Notes: a model not told the origin generated them from the letters alone. 64,000 nucleotides of DNA from Synechococcus sp. ROS8604 (GCF_014279655.1 NZ_CP047946.1:2728001-2792000); one strand, 5' to 3'; shown: positions 37,293 through 49,087, numbered from the stretch's first letter. Translations and numbers: made by a program.

Positions 37293-37388
37293 TTAACGAC
37301 GACGCTGCTGCAGCCAACGCTCCCTTTGCCAACCGATCAACGCAATGGACACCCCGCCAGCTTCTAGGACCCAAAGAAACAAATCCAT
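37293..37388 (-). CDS. 31-residue membrane microprotein coupled to the SprT-like gene
   Basis: An ORF of 31 residues, reading MDLFLWVLEAGGVSIALIGW then a basic tail QRERWLQQRRR. It looks like a single transmembrane helix with a positive C-terminus. Its ATG lies one base after the TGA of the SprT-like gene (TGAGATG), with AGGA five bases upstream. The next gene follows 9 bases after its stop. Context and SD support translation. Confidence 0.65.
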   Translation of the reverse strand: MDLFLWVLEAGGVSIALIGWQRERWLQQRRR

Positions 37389-37389
37389 C

Positions 37390-38019
37390 TCAATCCTGAG
37401 CGGGGGCAGGTACATAGCTGAGTAGACAACTCACGTGCCAGTGACCGTCATGATGCCGATCACAGCACAACCTGCAAGCCGCTTGCCTGACCCGGCGCCG
37501 ATAGGGAGTCCGCTGTTCACAGATCGGACAGCTGGCAATCCAACGCGGGGGGCTTTGCTGAACCGGAAAACGATGGCGAATGCTCACCTTGAATCGGGAT
37601 TGAGAGGCATTAATCGCCTCCATCTGAGCCCGAAAACAAGGGCCATGACCCTCCCGTTGACCCAACACCAAATCCACCCAGGCATGAATCATTTCATGAC
37701 AAAGAGTGCTCTCGGTGGCGCAGCGAGGCAAAGGATCCAGCAAGGGTTTTGAGAGCACAATCTCCCGACCAAGAGGCGGTGCAACCGCCGGCCCGCGGCG
37801 ATAAAAGCCCGCCGTCTTGCGCATCCGCCCATCACTCCAGCGCAAGGAGACCAGGGGGCCTGTGCCCCGCACTAGGCCGCCATCGAAATGTTCTCGATTA
37901 AGCCTGTGAAACAAAGGCAGCAGTGGCTCGAGGGGCATGGGGACTGAGAAAGAAGCCAAACAGCACGAAAGTCGGCTCAGTCTGCCTCGTTCCTGCATCC
38001 AGTCGGTCAGAATCTGCAT
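37390..38019 (-). CDS. SprT-like zinc metalloprotease
   Basis: A 209-residue protein of the SprT-like family. The HExxH zinc motif is H108-E-M-I-H112 in TLCHEMIHAWVDLVLGQREG, followed by the family GHGPCFRAQMEAIN. A C-terminal zinc ribbon has CPIC, then CRLCC. SprT/Spartan relatives can cleave DNA-protein crosslinks in eukaryotes; the bacterial role is not established. ATG 38019 or 37938 may be the start. It leads a tight operon with the microprotein and the 177-residue gene. Confidence 0.85.
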   Translation of the reverse strand: MQILTDWMQERGRLSRLSCCLASFSVPMPLEPLLPLFHRLNREHFDGGLVRGTGPLVSLRWSDGRMRKTAGFYRRGPAVAPPLGREIVLSKPLLDPLPRCATESTLCHEMIHAWVDLVLGQREGHGPCFRAQMEAINASQSRFKVSIRHRFPVQQSPPRWIASCPICEQRTPYRRRVRQAACRLCCDRHHDGHWHVSCLLSYVPAPAQD

Positions 38020-38037
38020 TCATTCGGATGCACCCCG

Positions 38038-40561
<2,524 letters not shown>

Positions 40562-40575
40562 GAATTCTTCTAGGC

Positions 40576-41691
40576 ATGCAAAGCCCAGTTCAGAATCTGC
40601 TTGGGAGCCTCTCAGGTGAGTGGAAACTGAACCTGGAGACGCAGATCCCCAGGAACGACCTCTACAAAAGTCGAATTGCCTCTTCGAGGCCGACGCTGGG
40701 CTTCTTTTTGCTGCTGATCTGTTCAGCTGTGATTGCAACGCTCGGATTGATCTCCAACAGCACCGCTGTGGTGATCGGCGCCATGATCGTGGCCCCACTG
40801 ATGGACCCAATCCTCAGCCTTGCCTTCGGACTCTCGATTGCCGACAACCGCTTGGTGAAACGGTCGGCGATCACGGTGATCATTGGCGTTCTCACTGTGA
40901 TTGCCACGGCAACGCTGTTGGGCTGGATTCTCGATGCCAGTGAGGTGAATCGAGAGATCTACAGCCGAACCGCACCCAACCTGATCGACCTCGGCATTGC
41001 AGTAGCTGCCGCCATCGCCGGATCGTTCACATTGACCCGGGATCGATTGTCCAATTCGATCGCAGGGGTGGCCATCGCCGTGGCCCTGGTGCCACCGCTA
41101 TGCGTCTGCGGAATTGGACTCAGCATGGGCTCGGAAGTCATTGCCGTGTTCGGCCGGGGCAGCGTTGCTGGACTCAGCAATCAGATCTCAGAAGGATCAT
41201 TTTTACTCTTCCTAGCCAACTTAATTGGCATCACAGTTGCCAGCTTGATGGTGTTTTTGTTGCAGCGCTATGGCTCGATTCATCGCAGCTGGCGCAACCT
41301 ACTTGTTTGGCTAGGACTACTCGGCCTGCTGTGCATCCCCTTGGCATCGTCACTCCGAGACTTCAGCATTCGCCAAAACATTGACGCCCAATTTGCCACC
41401 TTTAAAGCAGGACGCGTCAAGCAATTCAAGCTGACCGAAAAGAATCCATACCTCTGGAAAAAAGTAAAATTGCTCTATAGCAATGTTCGCGTTTCCCAGA
41501 ACAACGCCACCATTGAGCTTGTCCTCAATGCCCAAGAAGGGCTGATCACTCAAAAGGTTATTGATGAGCTCCATCAACGGATCATCACGAGAGCAAGAAA
41601 GGATTATGGGATCAACGAAATCAGCGTTAATATCAGTGTGATTCCCAACCAAATCTTCAAATACAACTTTACTGAAGGCAAACAATCATGA
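40576..41691 (+). CDS. DUF389-family membrane protein
   Basis: A 371-residue protein with six to seven hydrophobic segments. The DUF389 hallmark is STAVVIGAMIVAPLMDPIL; also SIAGVAIAVALVPPLCVCGIG. The C-terminal 110 residues are soluble. Function unknown in the family. Its TGA overlaps the ATG of a 56-residue ORF (41688). Confidence 0.88.
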   Translation: MQSPVQNLLGSLSGEWKLNLETQIPRNDLYKSRIASSRPTLGFFLLLICSAVIATLGLISNSTAVVIGAMIVAPLMDPILSLAFGLSIADNRLVKRSAITVIIGVLTVIATATLLGWILDASEVNREIYSRTAPNLIDLGIAVAAAIAGSFTLTRDRLSNSIAGVAIAVALVPPLCVCGIGLSMGSEVIAVFGRGSVAGLSNQISEGSFLLFLANLIGITVASLMVFLLQRYGSIHRSWRNLLVWLGLLGLLCIPLASSLRDFSIRQNIDAQFATFKAGRVKQFKLTEKNPYLWKKVKLLYSNVRVSQNNATIELVLNAQEGLITQKVIDELHQRIITRARKDYGINEISVNISVIPNQIFKYNFTEGKQS

Positions 41692-41858
41692 GCTCACCCC
41701 AAGCCTTCCGCTGGATCAAAACAGAATGTGGTCGAGCTAAGTATGTTGAGCTGGCCTCTCGCAGCGGTGTTGCAGCAAAGCTTCGCTTGGGATGGTTTGT
41801 CGTGATTGCTGCAGCACGGGACCTTCGAACCCCGAATCCAGACCACACTCCTCACTAA
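41688..41858 (+). CDS. Small ORF (56 aa) coupled to the DUF389 gene
   Basis: Starts within the DUF389 stop (ATGA at 41688-41691). It reads MSSPQAFRWIKTECGRAKYV, then a short hydrophobic patch (LGWFVVIAAA) and a Pro-rich tail. The overlap is typical of translated pairs here, but the composition is not distinctive. Confidence 0.45.
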   Translation: MSSPQAFRWIKTECGRAKYVELASRSGVAAKLRLGWFVVIAAARDLRTPNPDHTPH

Positions 41859-42022
41859 TCAATCAAAATCAATCACAAAAGAAATTAAACCCTTAGGAAA
41901 ATTCGCGAACTCAGCACACTCCTATTGGACCAAAAAAAGGAACATCTAAATACAAGAACGTTCGCCATTAACTTGCGATTACATCAGCAAACATCCATTT
42001 AGCCAATAACTTTCAAAGGCTT

Positions 42023-42673
42023 TTATTGAACCTCGCTCGTCTCATCTTTCAAAGCCCGTTGTGCTGCACGCCCCACCAACCAAACCACCGCAACCGTGGC
42101 CAAAATGCCAACCACACGCAGAATCCAGCCCTGTGCTGAAGCTTCTCCAGCGAGCACCTCACCAAAACGAGCAGCATCACCCGCCAAGGCGCCCAAAGCA
42201 CAAAACAAAATAGTGCCGGGAATGATGCCAATTAAACCGATGCTGTAATCACGCAAGCTCACCTCACTGAGGCCATAAACCAAATTCAATAACGAAAACG
42301 GAAACGCTGGAGATAGACGCGTCAACAGCACAAGCTTGAGCCCCTCTTGGCTCACGGCCCTCTCCACAGCCTGAAGCTTTGGATACTGCATCAGACGCTT
42401 GCTCGTCCAATCACGCAACCAATATCGGCCGAGCAAAAACGCGGCCTCTGCGCCGAAACAGGCCCCAACAAACACAATCAGGCTTCCCCACCAAGTGCCG
42501 TAGAGAGCACCCGCCAACATCGAAGCCCATACGCCCGGAAGCAACAGCGTCACCCAAACCGCATAAAGAGGAATGAACACCAGTCCGCCCAAAGGAGAGC
42601 GCAGCCAGAGCATCAATGGCTCGAACCAGGACATTCCCTCAATCATGTGTCCCACATCACCCGAGGCCAGCAT
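42023..42673 (-). CDS. TVP38/TMEM64-family membrane protein (DedA superfamily)
   Basis: A 216-residue integral membrane protein. The VTT-type core FVGACFGAEAAFLLGRYWLRDW and LVLLTRLSPAFPFSLLNLVYGLSEVSLRDY match the SNARE-associated/TVP38 family, members of which transport or scramble lipids. Start uncertain: ATG 42673 or internal ATGs at about codons 10 and 14. It is monocistronic and divergent from the solute-binding protein gene. Confidence 0.88.
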   Translation of the reverse strand: MLASGDVGHMIEGMSWFEPLMLWLRSPLGGLVFIPLYAVWVTLLLPGVWASMLAGALYGTWWGSLIVFVGACFGAEAAFLLGRYWLRDWTSKRLMQYPKLQAVERAVSQEGLKLVLLTRLSPAFPFSLLNLVYGLSEVSLRDYSIGLIGIIPGTILFCALGALAGDAARFGEVLAGEASAQGWILRVVGILATVAVVWLVGRAAQRALKDETSEVQ

Positions 42674-42749
42674 TCCATCGTGATCGTTTTGGTGCCGAAG
42701 GGGATCATGCCTACTTTTACGCTAATGATTGGACAACTGTTCTAGAGGT

Positions 42750-44021
42750 ATGGCAGCAAACCGCCTTTGTGCATCGATCAGAAGGAACAGACACCGACGC
42801 ATCGCTCTCGTTCTGAGCACATCCTTACTTGGGGGCTGTGCCATGACCGACAACCAAGGATCGATCGTGTTGAAGGTGGCGCAAGCCAGCAATGAAAACG
42901 AACAACACTCCGACCATCGTTTTGAGACAGAACGGAAGATCACCAGGAATTTTCAACAGCAATTAAAAGAAATGCAGCCTGGAATCAAGCTGCATCCGTC
43001 GATCTATCCCGAAGAATCTCTAGTGAGGGCGCTGAAAACTCAAACCAACAGCGGCCTAGGACCGGACCTTGTGATTGCAGATAGCAATCAAGCCCTGAGC
43101 CTTCTTGCCTTGGGTCTGACCGATCCCATCAAGCTGACGAAAGAGCGTCAAAACTTGATCAACCCAGCAGCCCTAGAGCGCGTTAAGACAGCCAACGGAT
43201 CCCTAGCGGGGCAACCGGTCTCGCAGTATTTCCAGATGGCTTGCTTCGATAAACGCAAGCTCAAAAAAGCTCCTGAAACACTCAAAGAACTGTCCGAGGC
43301 GAGTGGCACTGGCACGATCTTTGGAATGGTTACCAACCTCCAGGATCTTTACTGGAGCCTTGGCAGCTTCGGGGCGGGCGAGGCATTAACAGCCTCGTTA
43401 GCAGGTCAAAAAGTCACTGTGGCGGCCCATGAACGCCTAACGCAATGGATGCGTTGGCTCAAGGCATCCAGCTATCAGCAAAATATCGTGTTCTTACGAA
43501 ATCAAGCCGCACTTCGAAAGGCGTTTATCAAGGGCGACATGCATTGGATCAGCTGTTGGAGTACCCAGCTACCCCAACTCCGTGAAAAGATCAAAGATCA
43601 TCTCGGCATCGCCCCATTACCAAGTGGAGAGTTTGGACGGGCAACACCGATCACACGCTTGCAAGTTTGGGCTCTTGGTAAAAACTCAAGTAGACGCCAA
43701 CGAGCGGAAAGCCTGAACTTGCTGGATTTCATGGTGCAACCCTGGGCTCAGAAAACCTACGCTCTCACATACCGGACGGGCTTTCCAGTTAATCCTGCAG
43801 CGGCAATGATCGTTAGCAAACAATTACCCCCAGGGTTCTCTAAGTTTAGCGAGGAAGAAAACAAGCGTGTAAGCCGCGGTGATGCCATTGTCTCGGCAAT
43901 TGATGAAAAACCAAGATTAAAAAGAGGGATTCAGTCCACACTCAATGAGTTAATTTTCGAAGGATTGTCTCCCGAAAAAGCGGCCACTGAACTCGAAAAC
44001 CAGATGAAGGCGAAGCGATGA
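42750..44021 (+). CDS. Extracellular solute-binding lipoprotein (sugar ABC-type family)
   Basis: A lipoprotein of 423 residues with lipobox LLGGC (C30) after a basic signal (RRNRHRRIALVLSTS). The body has the family-1 binding-protein layout: GLGPDLVIADSNQALSLLALG, LDFMVQPWAQKTYALTYRTGFPVNP. AGAGG is one base before the ATG at 42750, a short spacing; a TTG at 42729 is an alternative start. No ABC permease or ATPase of its own lies beside it. Instead it overlaps an MscS channel gene (ATGA at 44018). Confidence 0.85.
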   Translation: MAANRLCASIRRNRHRRIALVLSTSLLGGCAMTDNQGSIVLKVAQASNENEQHSDHRFETERKITRNFQQQLKEMQPGIKLHPSIYPEESLVRALKTQTNSGLGPDLVIADSNQALSLLALGLTDPIKLTKERQNLINPAALERVKTANGSLAGQPVSQYFQMACFDKRKLKKAPETLKELSEASGTGTIFGMVTNLQDLYWSLGSFGAGEALTASLAGQKVTVAAHERLTQWMRWLKASSYQQNIVFLRNQAALRKAFIKGDMHWISCWSTQLPQLREKIKDHLGIAPLPSGEFGRATPITRLQVWALGKNSSRRQRAESLNLLDFMVQPWAQKTYALTYRTGFPVNPAAAMIVSKQLPPGFSKFSEEENKRVSRGDAIVSAIDEKPRLKRGIQSTLNELIFEGLSPEKAATELENQMKAKR

Positions 44022-45388
44022 CTCTTTCCATGTCTTATCTCATCACTATCAACCCAGGGGCAATTCTCAACGAGCTCCTGAGCTGGTTGGCATATCTGAG
44101 TCGTGCGACTGTGGTTCTCCAACTCCTTTTAGTTGGAGTTGTGATGGTGGCAGAACAACGTGGCGCACTGCGGCGCCGCGTAGAGCACAGGCTGGTTCCT
44201 GAGTACATCCGAGTGCTGATCGGTCCCCTACTGCTTTTAATCAGTTCCAGTCTTTTCCTTTTAGTGGGCTTGCCATGGGGATTACTACGCTATTTCGGGC
44301 TCCTCTGGCTGGGATGGATGTCATTCACACCCTTAAAAACATTAATTTCACGCATCAACAAAAAGTTTCCTGTTGATGAATTAGAAAGCACATTTTTAAG
44401 ACCAATCTACGTCATCGTGGCCTCAACCTCCTTCATAAGATTAATGGGGAGCACAGAGAATTTGGCACAAACTCCTGTTGCGAACCTATTTGGAGTTGAG
44501 CTCACTCTGGGAAGAATTTACCTCGCGATAATAGCCGTTTATGTAATCATGACGCTCTCCTCAAGGCCTGCAACATTTCTCGCATGGCTTAGTGGTGTGC
44601 TGTTTGGAGTCCGCCCCAGAAACAGGCGCGGCTTGGAACTCCTATTTCGCTACAGCGTGATCACCGTTGGCATCATTGGCGTGGCTTACTTCATCGGCAT
44701 CGACGGAACTGCGTTCATCGCCATCGCTGGCGGATTGTCTGTTGGCATCGGCTTTGGCATTAAGGAAATCATCTCCAATTTCATCAGCAGCATCTGGTTG
44801 CTGTTTGAGGGATCAGTTCGCCCCGGAGAGATTCTGATGATCAACGGCGACCCCTGCACAGTGCGAAAACTGGGGCTTAGAGCGACACAATTACGACGCG
44901 GACGTGATGGAGCCGAACTATTGATTCCGAATCAAAACTTCTTCACGCAAGAAGCCACATCATTCACCGCAACGGAAACATCAAGACGTGATGGAGTGGT
45001 CGTTGGTGCCGCCTACGAGCACGACCCAGACATCATCGTGGAGCTATTAAAAACAATTGCAGAAAAACACAAAAAAGTTCTGGAATACCCTCCAGTCAAT
45101 GCTTTTGTGATCGACTTCGCAGAGTCTTCGATTAATTACAAGGTTCTTTTCTGGGTCTCCAACCCCCTCGATGCCTTTGAAGTCGGTAGTGATATACGAC
45201 GAACAATCTGGAAGCAATTTGAACAGAAAGGAATCACCATTCCATTCCCACAACGTCAGGTCTATCCAATGGAGTGGCCTCCCAGCCTGCAACAAAGCCT
45301 GCACTCAACTGGAGGCGGAGGTGTAGTGACGCAAGGCGTACAGCCAGAACTGACGGGCAGCGATGAAAAACCCCACAGCGAGGCCTAA
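44018..45388 (+). CDS. MscS-family mechanosensitive channel, large form
   Basis: A 456-residue membrane protein. About five N-terminal hydrophobic segments precede the MscS core. The pore helix region is AIAGGLSVGIGFGIKEIISNFISS, followed by the beta domain (FEGSVRPGEILMINGDPCTV) and an alpha/beta C-terminal domain. A 25-residue tail (after about 430) is low complexity and overlaps the convergent ABC permease gene by 84 bases. It is coupled to the upstream binding lipoprotein gene. Osmotic release of solutes is the known family role. Confidence 0.9.
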   Translation: MTLSMSYLITINPGAILNELLSWLAYLSRATVVLQLLLVGVVMVAEQRGALRRRVEHRLVPEYIRVLIGPLLLLISSSLFLLVGLPWGLLRYFGLLWLGWMSFTPLKTLISRINKKFPVDELESTFLRPIYVIVASTSFIRLMGSTENLAQTPVANLFGVELTLGRIYLAIIAVYVIMTLSSRPATFLAWLSGVLFGVRPRNRRGLELLFRYSVITVGIIGVAYFIGIDGTAFIAIAGGLSVGIGFGIKEIISNFISSIWLLFEGSVRPGEILMINGDPCTVRKLGLRATQLRRGRDGAELLIPNQNFFTQEATSFTATETSRRDGVVVGAAYEHDPDIIVELLKTIAEKHKKVLEYPPVNAFVIDFAESSINYKVLFWVSNPLDAFEVGSDIRRTIWKQFEQKGITIPFPQRQVYPMEWPPSLQQSLHSTGGGGVVTQGVQPELTGSDEKPHSEA

Positions 45389-46093
45389 TCCAAGCCAGAG
45401 CGTGGGGGCGTTTGCCCGTCCCAGTACAACTTCAGCCGGAACAGTTGTTAGAAATGCCACCGGAATCACTATGGTAAACAGCAAATGCAAGGGGGCTGGG
45501 TAGGCCGCTACGGGATAGCGACCAGAGGCCAACACAGCCCGCAAAACCTCCGTTGCATTCCAGGTTTTCACAAACCAAATGCTGGTCGCTGCAATTAAAA
45601 ACCAAAGGGAATACAGGATCAATCCACCAGCCAAGAGCATCAGCAACACCACCGCAAAGCCTCCTGGCGACAACGAAGCGCCAGCCTGTTGCCCACCCCA
45701 AATCACTAACAACAAACCAAGGACGATCTCCGGCAACCCTGCTGGCGAGATCGTTCGCAACGACAACCAAAACTGACTGTCAATTGGCTTGAGCAAGATG
45801 AAATCAAGCGTGCCTTCTCGCACATGGGTCACGATCGAAGACAGGTTGGGGCGCAACCAAGTGCTCGCCACACCATCGAGAACGGTATAAAAACCTTGAA
45901 CAATCAAGGCTTCATTCCAGCTCCAGCCACCCAACGCTCGTCCTGGTCCAAAAAAGAGCGACAGCATGAATAAGCTGCCAAGCAAACTCAAGCCAACAGC
46001 TACCAGCTCAATCACAACATTGAGTTGATACTCCAGCTGCGAAGCCACGGCTGTTCCCCAGAATCGACGGAGACTTTTGAAATAACGCCCCAT
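45305..46093 (-). CDS. ABC-2-type exporter permease (second of two)
   Basis: A 262-residue permease of the COG3694 type with six hydrophobic segments; conserved stretches include THVREGTLDFILLKPIDSQF and the C-terminal FWLYALRHYTSASS. It is the last gene of the minus-strand ATPase-permease-permease operon and abuts the partner permease (stop of one and start of the next within one base). Exported substrate unknown. Confidence 0.9.
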   Translation of the reverse strand: MGRYFKSLRRFWGTAVASQLEYQLNVVIELVAVGLSLLGSLFMLSLFFGPGRALGGWSWNEALIVQGFYTVLDGVASTWLRPNLSSIVTHVREGTLDFILLKPIDSQFWLSLRTISPAGLPEIVLGLLLVIWGGQQAGASLSPGGFAVVLLMLLAGGLILYSLWFLIAATSIWFVKTWNATEVLRAVLASGRYPVAAYPAPLHLLFTIVIPVAFLTTVPAEVVLGRANAPTLWLGLGLAVGFFIAARQFWLYALRHYTSASS

Positions 46094-46891
46094 TCAGGCC
46101 CCCATCGCGCTGTAACGCCGAACCCCAGCGCGCCAAAGCAGAAGAACAAGCGGCAACAGCAGCACGATCCAGGTCAACTGGATTGCAAATCCAGCCAACA
46201 TGTCCACAGGCTGTTCGGCTAAAACGCGCGCCGGAAAGTCAATCAGATAGGGGAATGGCGTCCATTGAGCAAATGTGCGCACAAAGGGAGGGAATGCTGT
46301 GATCGGAGCAAGAAGCCCAGACAAGAAAAGAAAGGGAATAAACAACAACCTCTCCAGAGCACTGGCCTTCTCACTCCAAAAACAAAGGGAAGCAATCAGG
46401 CTTTGCAACAGAAAAGCGATCGAGAAGGCCATCCATGTGGCCAACCAAGCCAGCACAAAGTGCCCCAAAGATGGCACCCAGAAGGCCTTGGGCTGAATCA
46501 GAAAGAAGATCGCGGTAATCACCGCAGCAAAAGGCAAGCGCGTGAGCTGCTCGCCAAGATGACTTGCCACATAACGCCAAAGCGGATGAAGTGGCTGAAG
46601 AAGATAAGGAGACAATCTGCCAGTGAGAGCATCTTCTTCAAAGGCGTAAATCATCCAAACAACAGAAAACTGCCGAACCAAAAAAGCACTTAAAAAATAA
46701 CGATCAAGGCCTACACCATCCATCCCCAACACTCCGCGCGCATCACTGCCATTCCAAAGGCTGAGCATGATGAAAGGGAGCACACCAGAAAGAGCCCACA
46801 GGGCAATTTCGGCTCGATATTCCAACATATGGGCATATTCCGTGCCCAACAAAACACGAATAATTTTGCGATTGAGTCCAAAAATCCGCAT
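46094..46891 (-). CDS. ABC-2-type exporter permease (first of two)
   Basis: A 265-residue permease of the COG4587 type with six hydrophobic segments. Typical segments are YRAEIALWALSGVLPFIMLSLW and EEDALTGRLSPYLLQPLHPLWRYVA. It lies between the ATPase gene (one-base overlap at 46891) and the second permease, so all three subunits are co-translated. The half-transporters probably form a heterodimeric channel. Confidence 0.9.
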   Translation of the reverse strand: MRIFGLNRKIIRVLLGTEYAHMLEYRAEIALWALSGVLPFIMLSLWNGSDARGVLGMDGVGLDRYFLSAFLVRQFSVVWMIYAFEEDALTGRLSPYLLQPLHPLWRYVASHLGEQLTRLPFAAVITAIFFLIQPKAFWVPSLGHFVLAWLATWMAFSIAFLLQSLIASLCFWSEKASALERLLFIPFLFLSGLLAPITAFPPFVRTFAQWTPFPYLIDFPARVLAEQPVDMLAGFAIQLTWIVLLLPLVLLLWRAGVRRYSAMGA

Positions 46892-47979
46892 TAGACGCTT
46901 CCCTGGCGAAACAAATCACCAATCAGCTGATCAATCGGGGGATCATTCACCTCCAGATCACGCACTTCAAAGCGTTCCAACAGTTGGGCCACCACAGCCG
47001 TGAGCTCATCAGGCTGCACACGCAAGTTGACCTCGCAGTCGCAGCAACTGTCGAGCCGGCCAAGGCCCGCAAACGCTTCAGCCCCAACGGGTGCAGCAAG
47101 TTCCAGACGAACATGGCGCTCAGGCGCGAGCCGACTGGCCAAGCGATCAAGCGGGCCGTCATGGAACAAATGCCCCTGATGAATCAACAACACGCGCGGA
47201 CATAGGGCAGTGATATCGGCCATGTAATGGCTCGTGAGCAGCACAGTGGCACCAGTTCTTTGGTTGTAGTCCGCTAAAAACTGCCGCACCCTCGACTGCG
47301 CATTCACATCCAAGCCAAGGGTGGGCTCATCAAGAAACAACACCTCAGGTTGGTGAAGCAAGGCAGCGAGCAGCTCAGCTTTCATGCGCTGGCCCAACGA
47401 CAACTTGCGAACAGGACGGGTGAGCTCCTCACCCAACTCCAATAAATCAGACAGCTCGGAGATACGGCGCTTGGCGTCCCGATCACTAATGCCATACACA
47501 GCAGCATTAACCCTCAAGGAATCCATCGGCGGCAGATCCCAAAGCAATTGCTGCTTTTGCCCCATCACCAGTGTGATCCGACGCAAAAAATCGGGATGTC
47601 GCTTTTGTGGTTGATGACCTGCAACGACCACCTGACCTGCACTGGGATAGATCAACCCACACAACATCTTCAAGGTGGTGGTTTTCCCGGCGCCATTGGC
47701 ACCAAGAAATCCCACCATCTCTCCAGGGGCAATGCTGAAGCTGATGTCACGCACGGCGTGCACATCACGGTGTCGCCTGCGCATGAAGTGTTTCAAGGTT
47801 CCAGATAAACCCGGTTGCTTGTCGGCAACCCGGTAAATCTTGCTGAGGCCTTCAACCTCGATCACAACAGAACCATGAGCAACTTGTGGATGTAGGGAAC
47901 GTTGTGGCGCCACGTGAATGGGAGTTTTAAAGCAGCTGCATTTGGACTGAACATAAGCAGCTGAGAAGGCAGACTGCAT
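46891..47979 (-). CDS. ABC transporter ATPase (exporter, COG4586 type)
   Basis: About 362 residues from the ATG at 47979; a GTG at 47994 and an internal GTG just before VIEVEGLSKIY are alternative starts. Walker A is GANGAGKTT, the signature is LSLGQRMKAELLAALL, Walker B is VLFLDEPTLGLD, and the switch His lies in LLTSHYM. After the nucleotide-binding domain comes a 90-residue C-terminal extension typical of this exporter group. It powers the two adjacent permeases. It is divergent from a second MscS gene. Confidence 0.92.
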   Translation of the reverse strand: MQSAFSAAYVQSKCSCFKTPIHVAPQRSLHPQVAHGSVVIEVEGLSKIYRVADKQPGLSGTLKHFMRRRHRDVHAVRDISFSIAPGEMVGFLGANGAGKTTTLKMLCGLIYPSAGQVVVAGHQPQKRHPDFLRRITLVMGQKQQLLWDLPPMDSLRVNAAVYGISDRDAKRRISELSDLLELGEELTRPVRKLSLGQRMKAELLAALLHQPEVLFLDEPTLGLDVNAQSRVRQFLADYNQRTGATVLLTSHYMADITALCPRVLLIHQGHLFHDGPLDRLASRLAPERHVRLELAAPVGAEAFAGLGRLDSCCDCEVNLRVQPDELTAVVAQLLERFEVRDLEVNDPPIDQLIGDLFRQGSV

Positions 47980-48003
47980 GAAGCAAGTCACCACGATGGC
48001 TCA

Positions 48004-49077
48004 ATGAAAGAAGAGATCATTCAAGACGTGAATTTGATCCACTCCAACACTGGAGTCTTGATTGGAACTGTGGTCCTCATCCTGCTCTGGCTTGTCCTTG
48101 GGCTGATGGAGCGGAGAGGGCAACATCTTGGAGGAATGATCGCGAGAGCAATCCGTAAGCCATTGCTGCTAGGACTCAGCTCCTCTCTGTATTTGGGCTG
48201 GCTGGGTCGTCAAATCGCCAACAATGTGGAATGGCTTGATGGCAGCAATGCCATAAAACTCTCAGCCACCATCACAATCCTCGCCGTCATGTGGGCGCTG
48301 AGCCGATTAGGCCATGCCGTGATGGAGACCAGGCGTTTTGAGCGCTGGCTCCAGATGGACGACCCGAAAGATCGGTCGATGGCCATCAGTTTTATCGGCC
48401 GGATCTACACCATCTTGATCCTGGTGATTGGCTCTGGCGCCTTGATGCTCACCTTCGGCATTCCAGCCACTGCCCTCGCTGCTCTGGCAGGTGGTGCAGG
48501 CGTCGGCCTGGCCTTCGGAACGCAAAATATCTCCCAAAACTTTTTTTCCGGTTTCATGCTGTTCTTCAACCGTCCCTTTAAGGAGGGAGATTGGATCAGT
48601 ACGGACGGAATGGAAGGAACCGTTGAAAACATCGGCTGGTATCACACACGCCTACGCACCTTTGAGCGCCGACCAATGTATATCCCCAACGCAGTCTTTG
48701 CGACCAATAGCATCATCAATCCTGGACAGATGTATAACCGCCGGATCCTGGCCAATATTGGCTTGCGATATGAAGACATCCCGGCGATGGATACGATTAC
48801 CAAACAAGTGCGCGAACTCCTCAAAAGCCACAACGCCATTGACACGAATCAGATCATTCTTGTGCACTTCAATGCTTGGGAAAGCTCATCCCTCAATCTT
48901 CAGGTTTACTGTTTCACTAAAACCACAAATTGGCAGGATTACCTAGACATTCAGCAGGAAGTTTTTCTGGGGATTGCAAAAATCGTGAAAAACAATAATG
49001 CCGATTTCGCCTTCAATTGCACAACTCTCTATCCCGCGCCCAATTTAAAACCAGAGCAACTATTCCCCTCCAATTGA
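48004..49077 (+). CDS. MscS-family mechanosensitive channel
   Basis: A 357-residue channel: about four N-terminal hydrophobic segments, the pore helix ALAGGAGVGLAFGTQNISQNFFSGFML, then the beta domain with FNRPFKEGDWISTDGMEGTVENIGWYHT and a C-terminal alpha/beta domain. It is shorter than the MscS at 44018 and not closely similar, so they are separate subtypes. It begins 10-25 bases from the ABC ATPase gene in divergent orientation and ends 10 bases from the end of valS. Confidence 0.92.
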   Translation: MKEEIIQDVNLIHSNTGVLIGTVVLILLWLVLGLMERRGQHLGGMIARAIRKPLLLGLSSSLYLGWLGRQIANNVEWLDGSNAIKLSATITILAVMWALSRLGHAVMETRRFERWLQMDDPKDRSMAISFIGRIYTILILVIGSGALMLTFGIPATALAALAGGAGVGLAFGTQNISQNFFSGFMLFFNRPFKEGDWISTDGMEGTVENIGWYHTRLRTFERRPMYIPNAVFATNSIINPGQMYNRRILANIGLRYEDIPAMDTITKQVRELLKSHNAIDTNQIILVHFNAWESSSLNLQVYCFTKTTNWQDYLDIQQEVFLGIAKIVKNNNADFAFNCTTLYPAPNLKPEQLFPSN

Positions 49078-49087
49078 TACTCACTTT

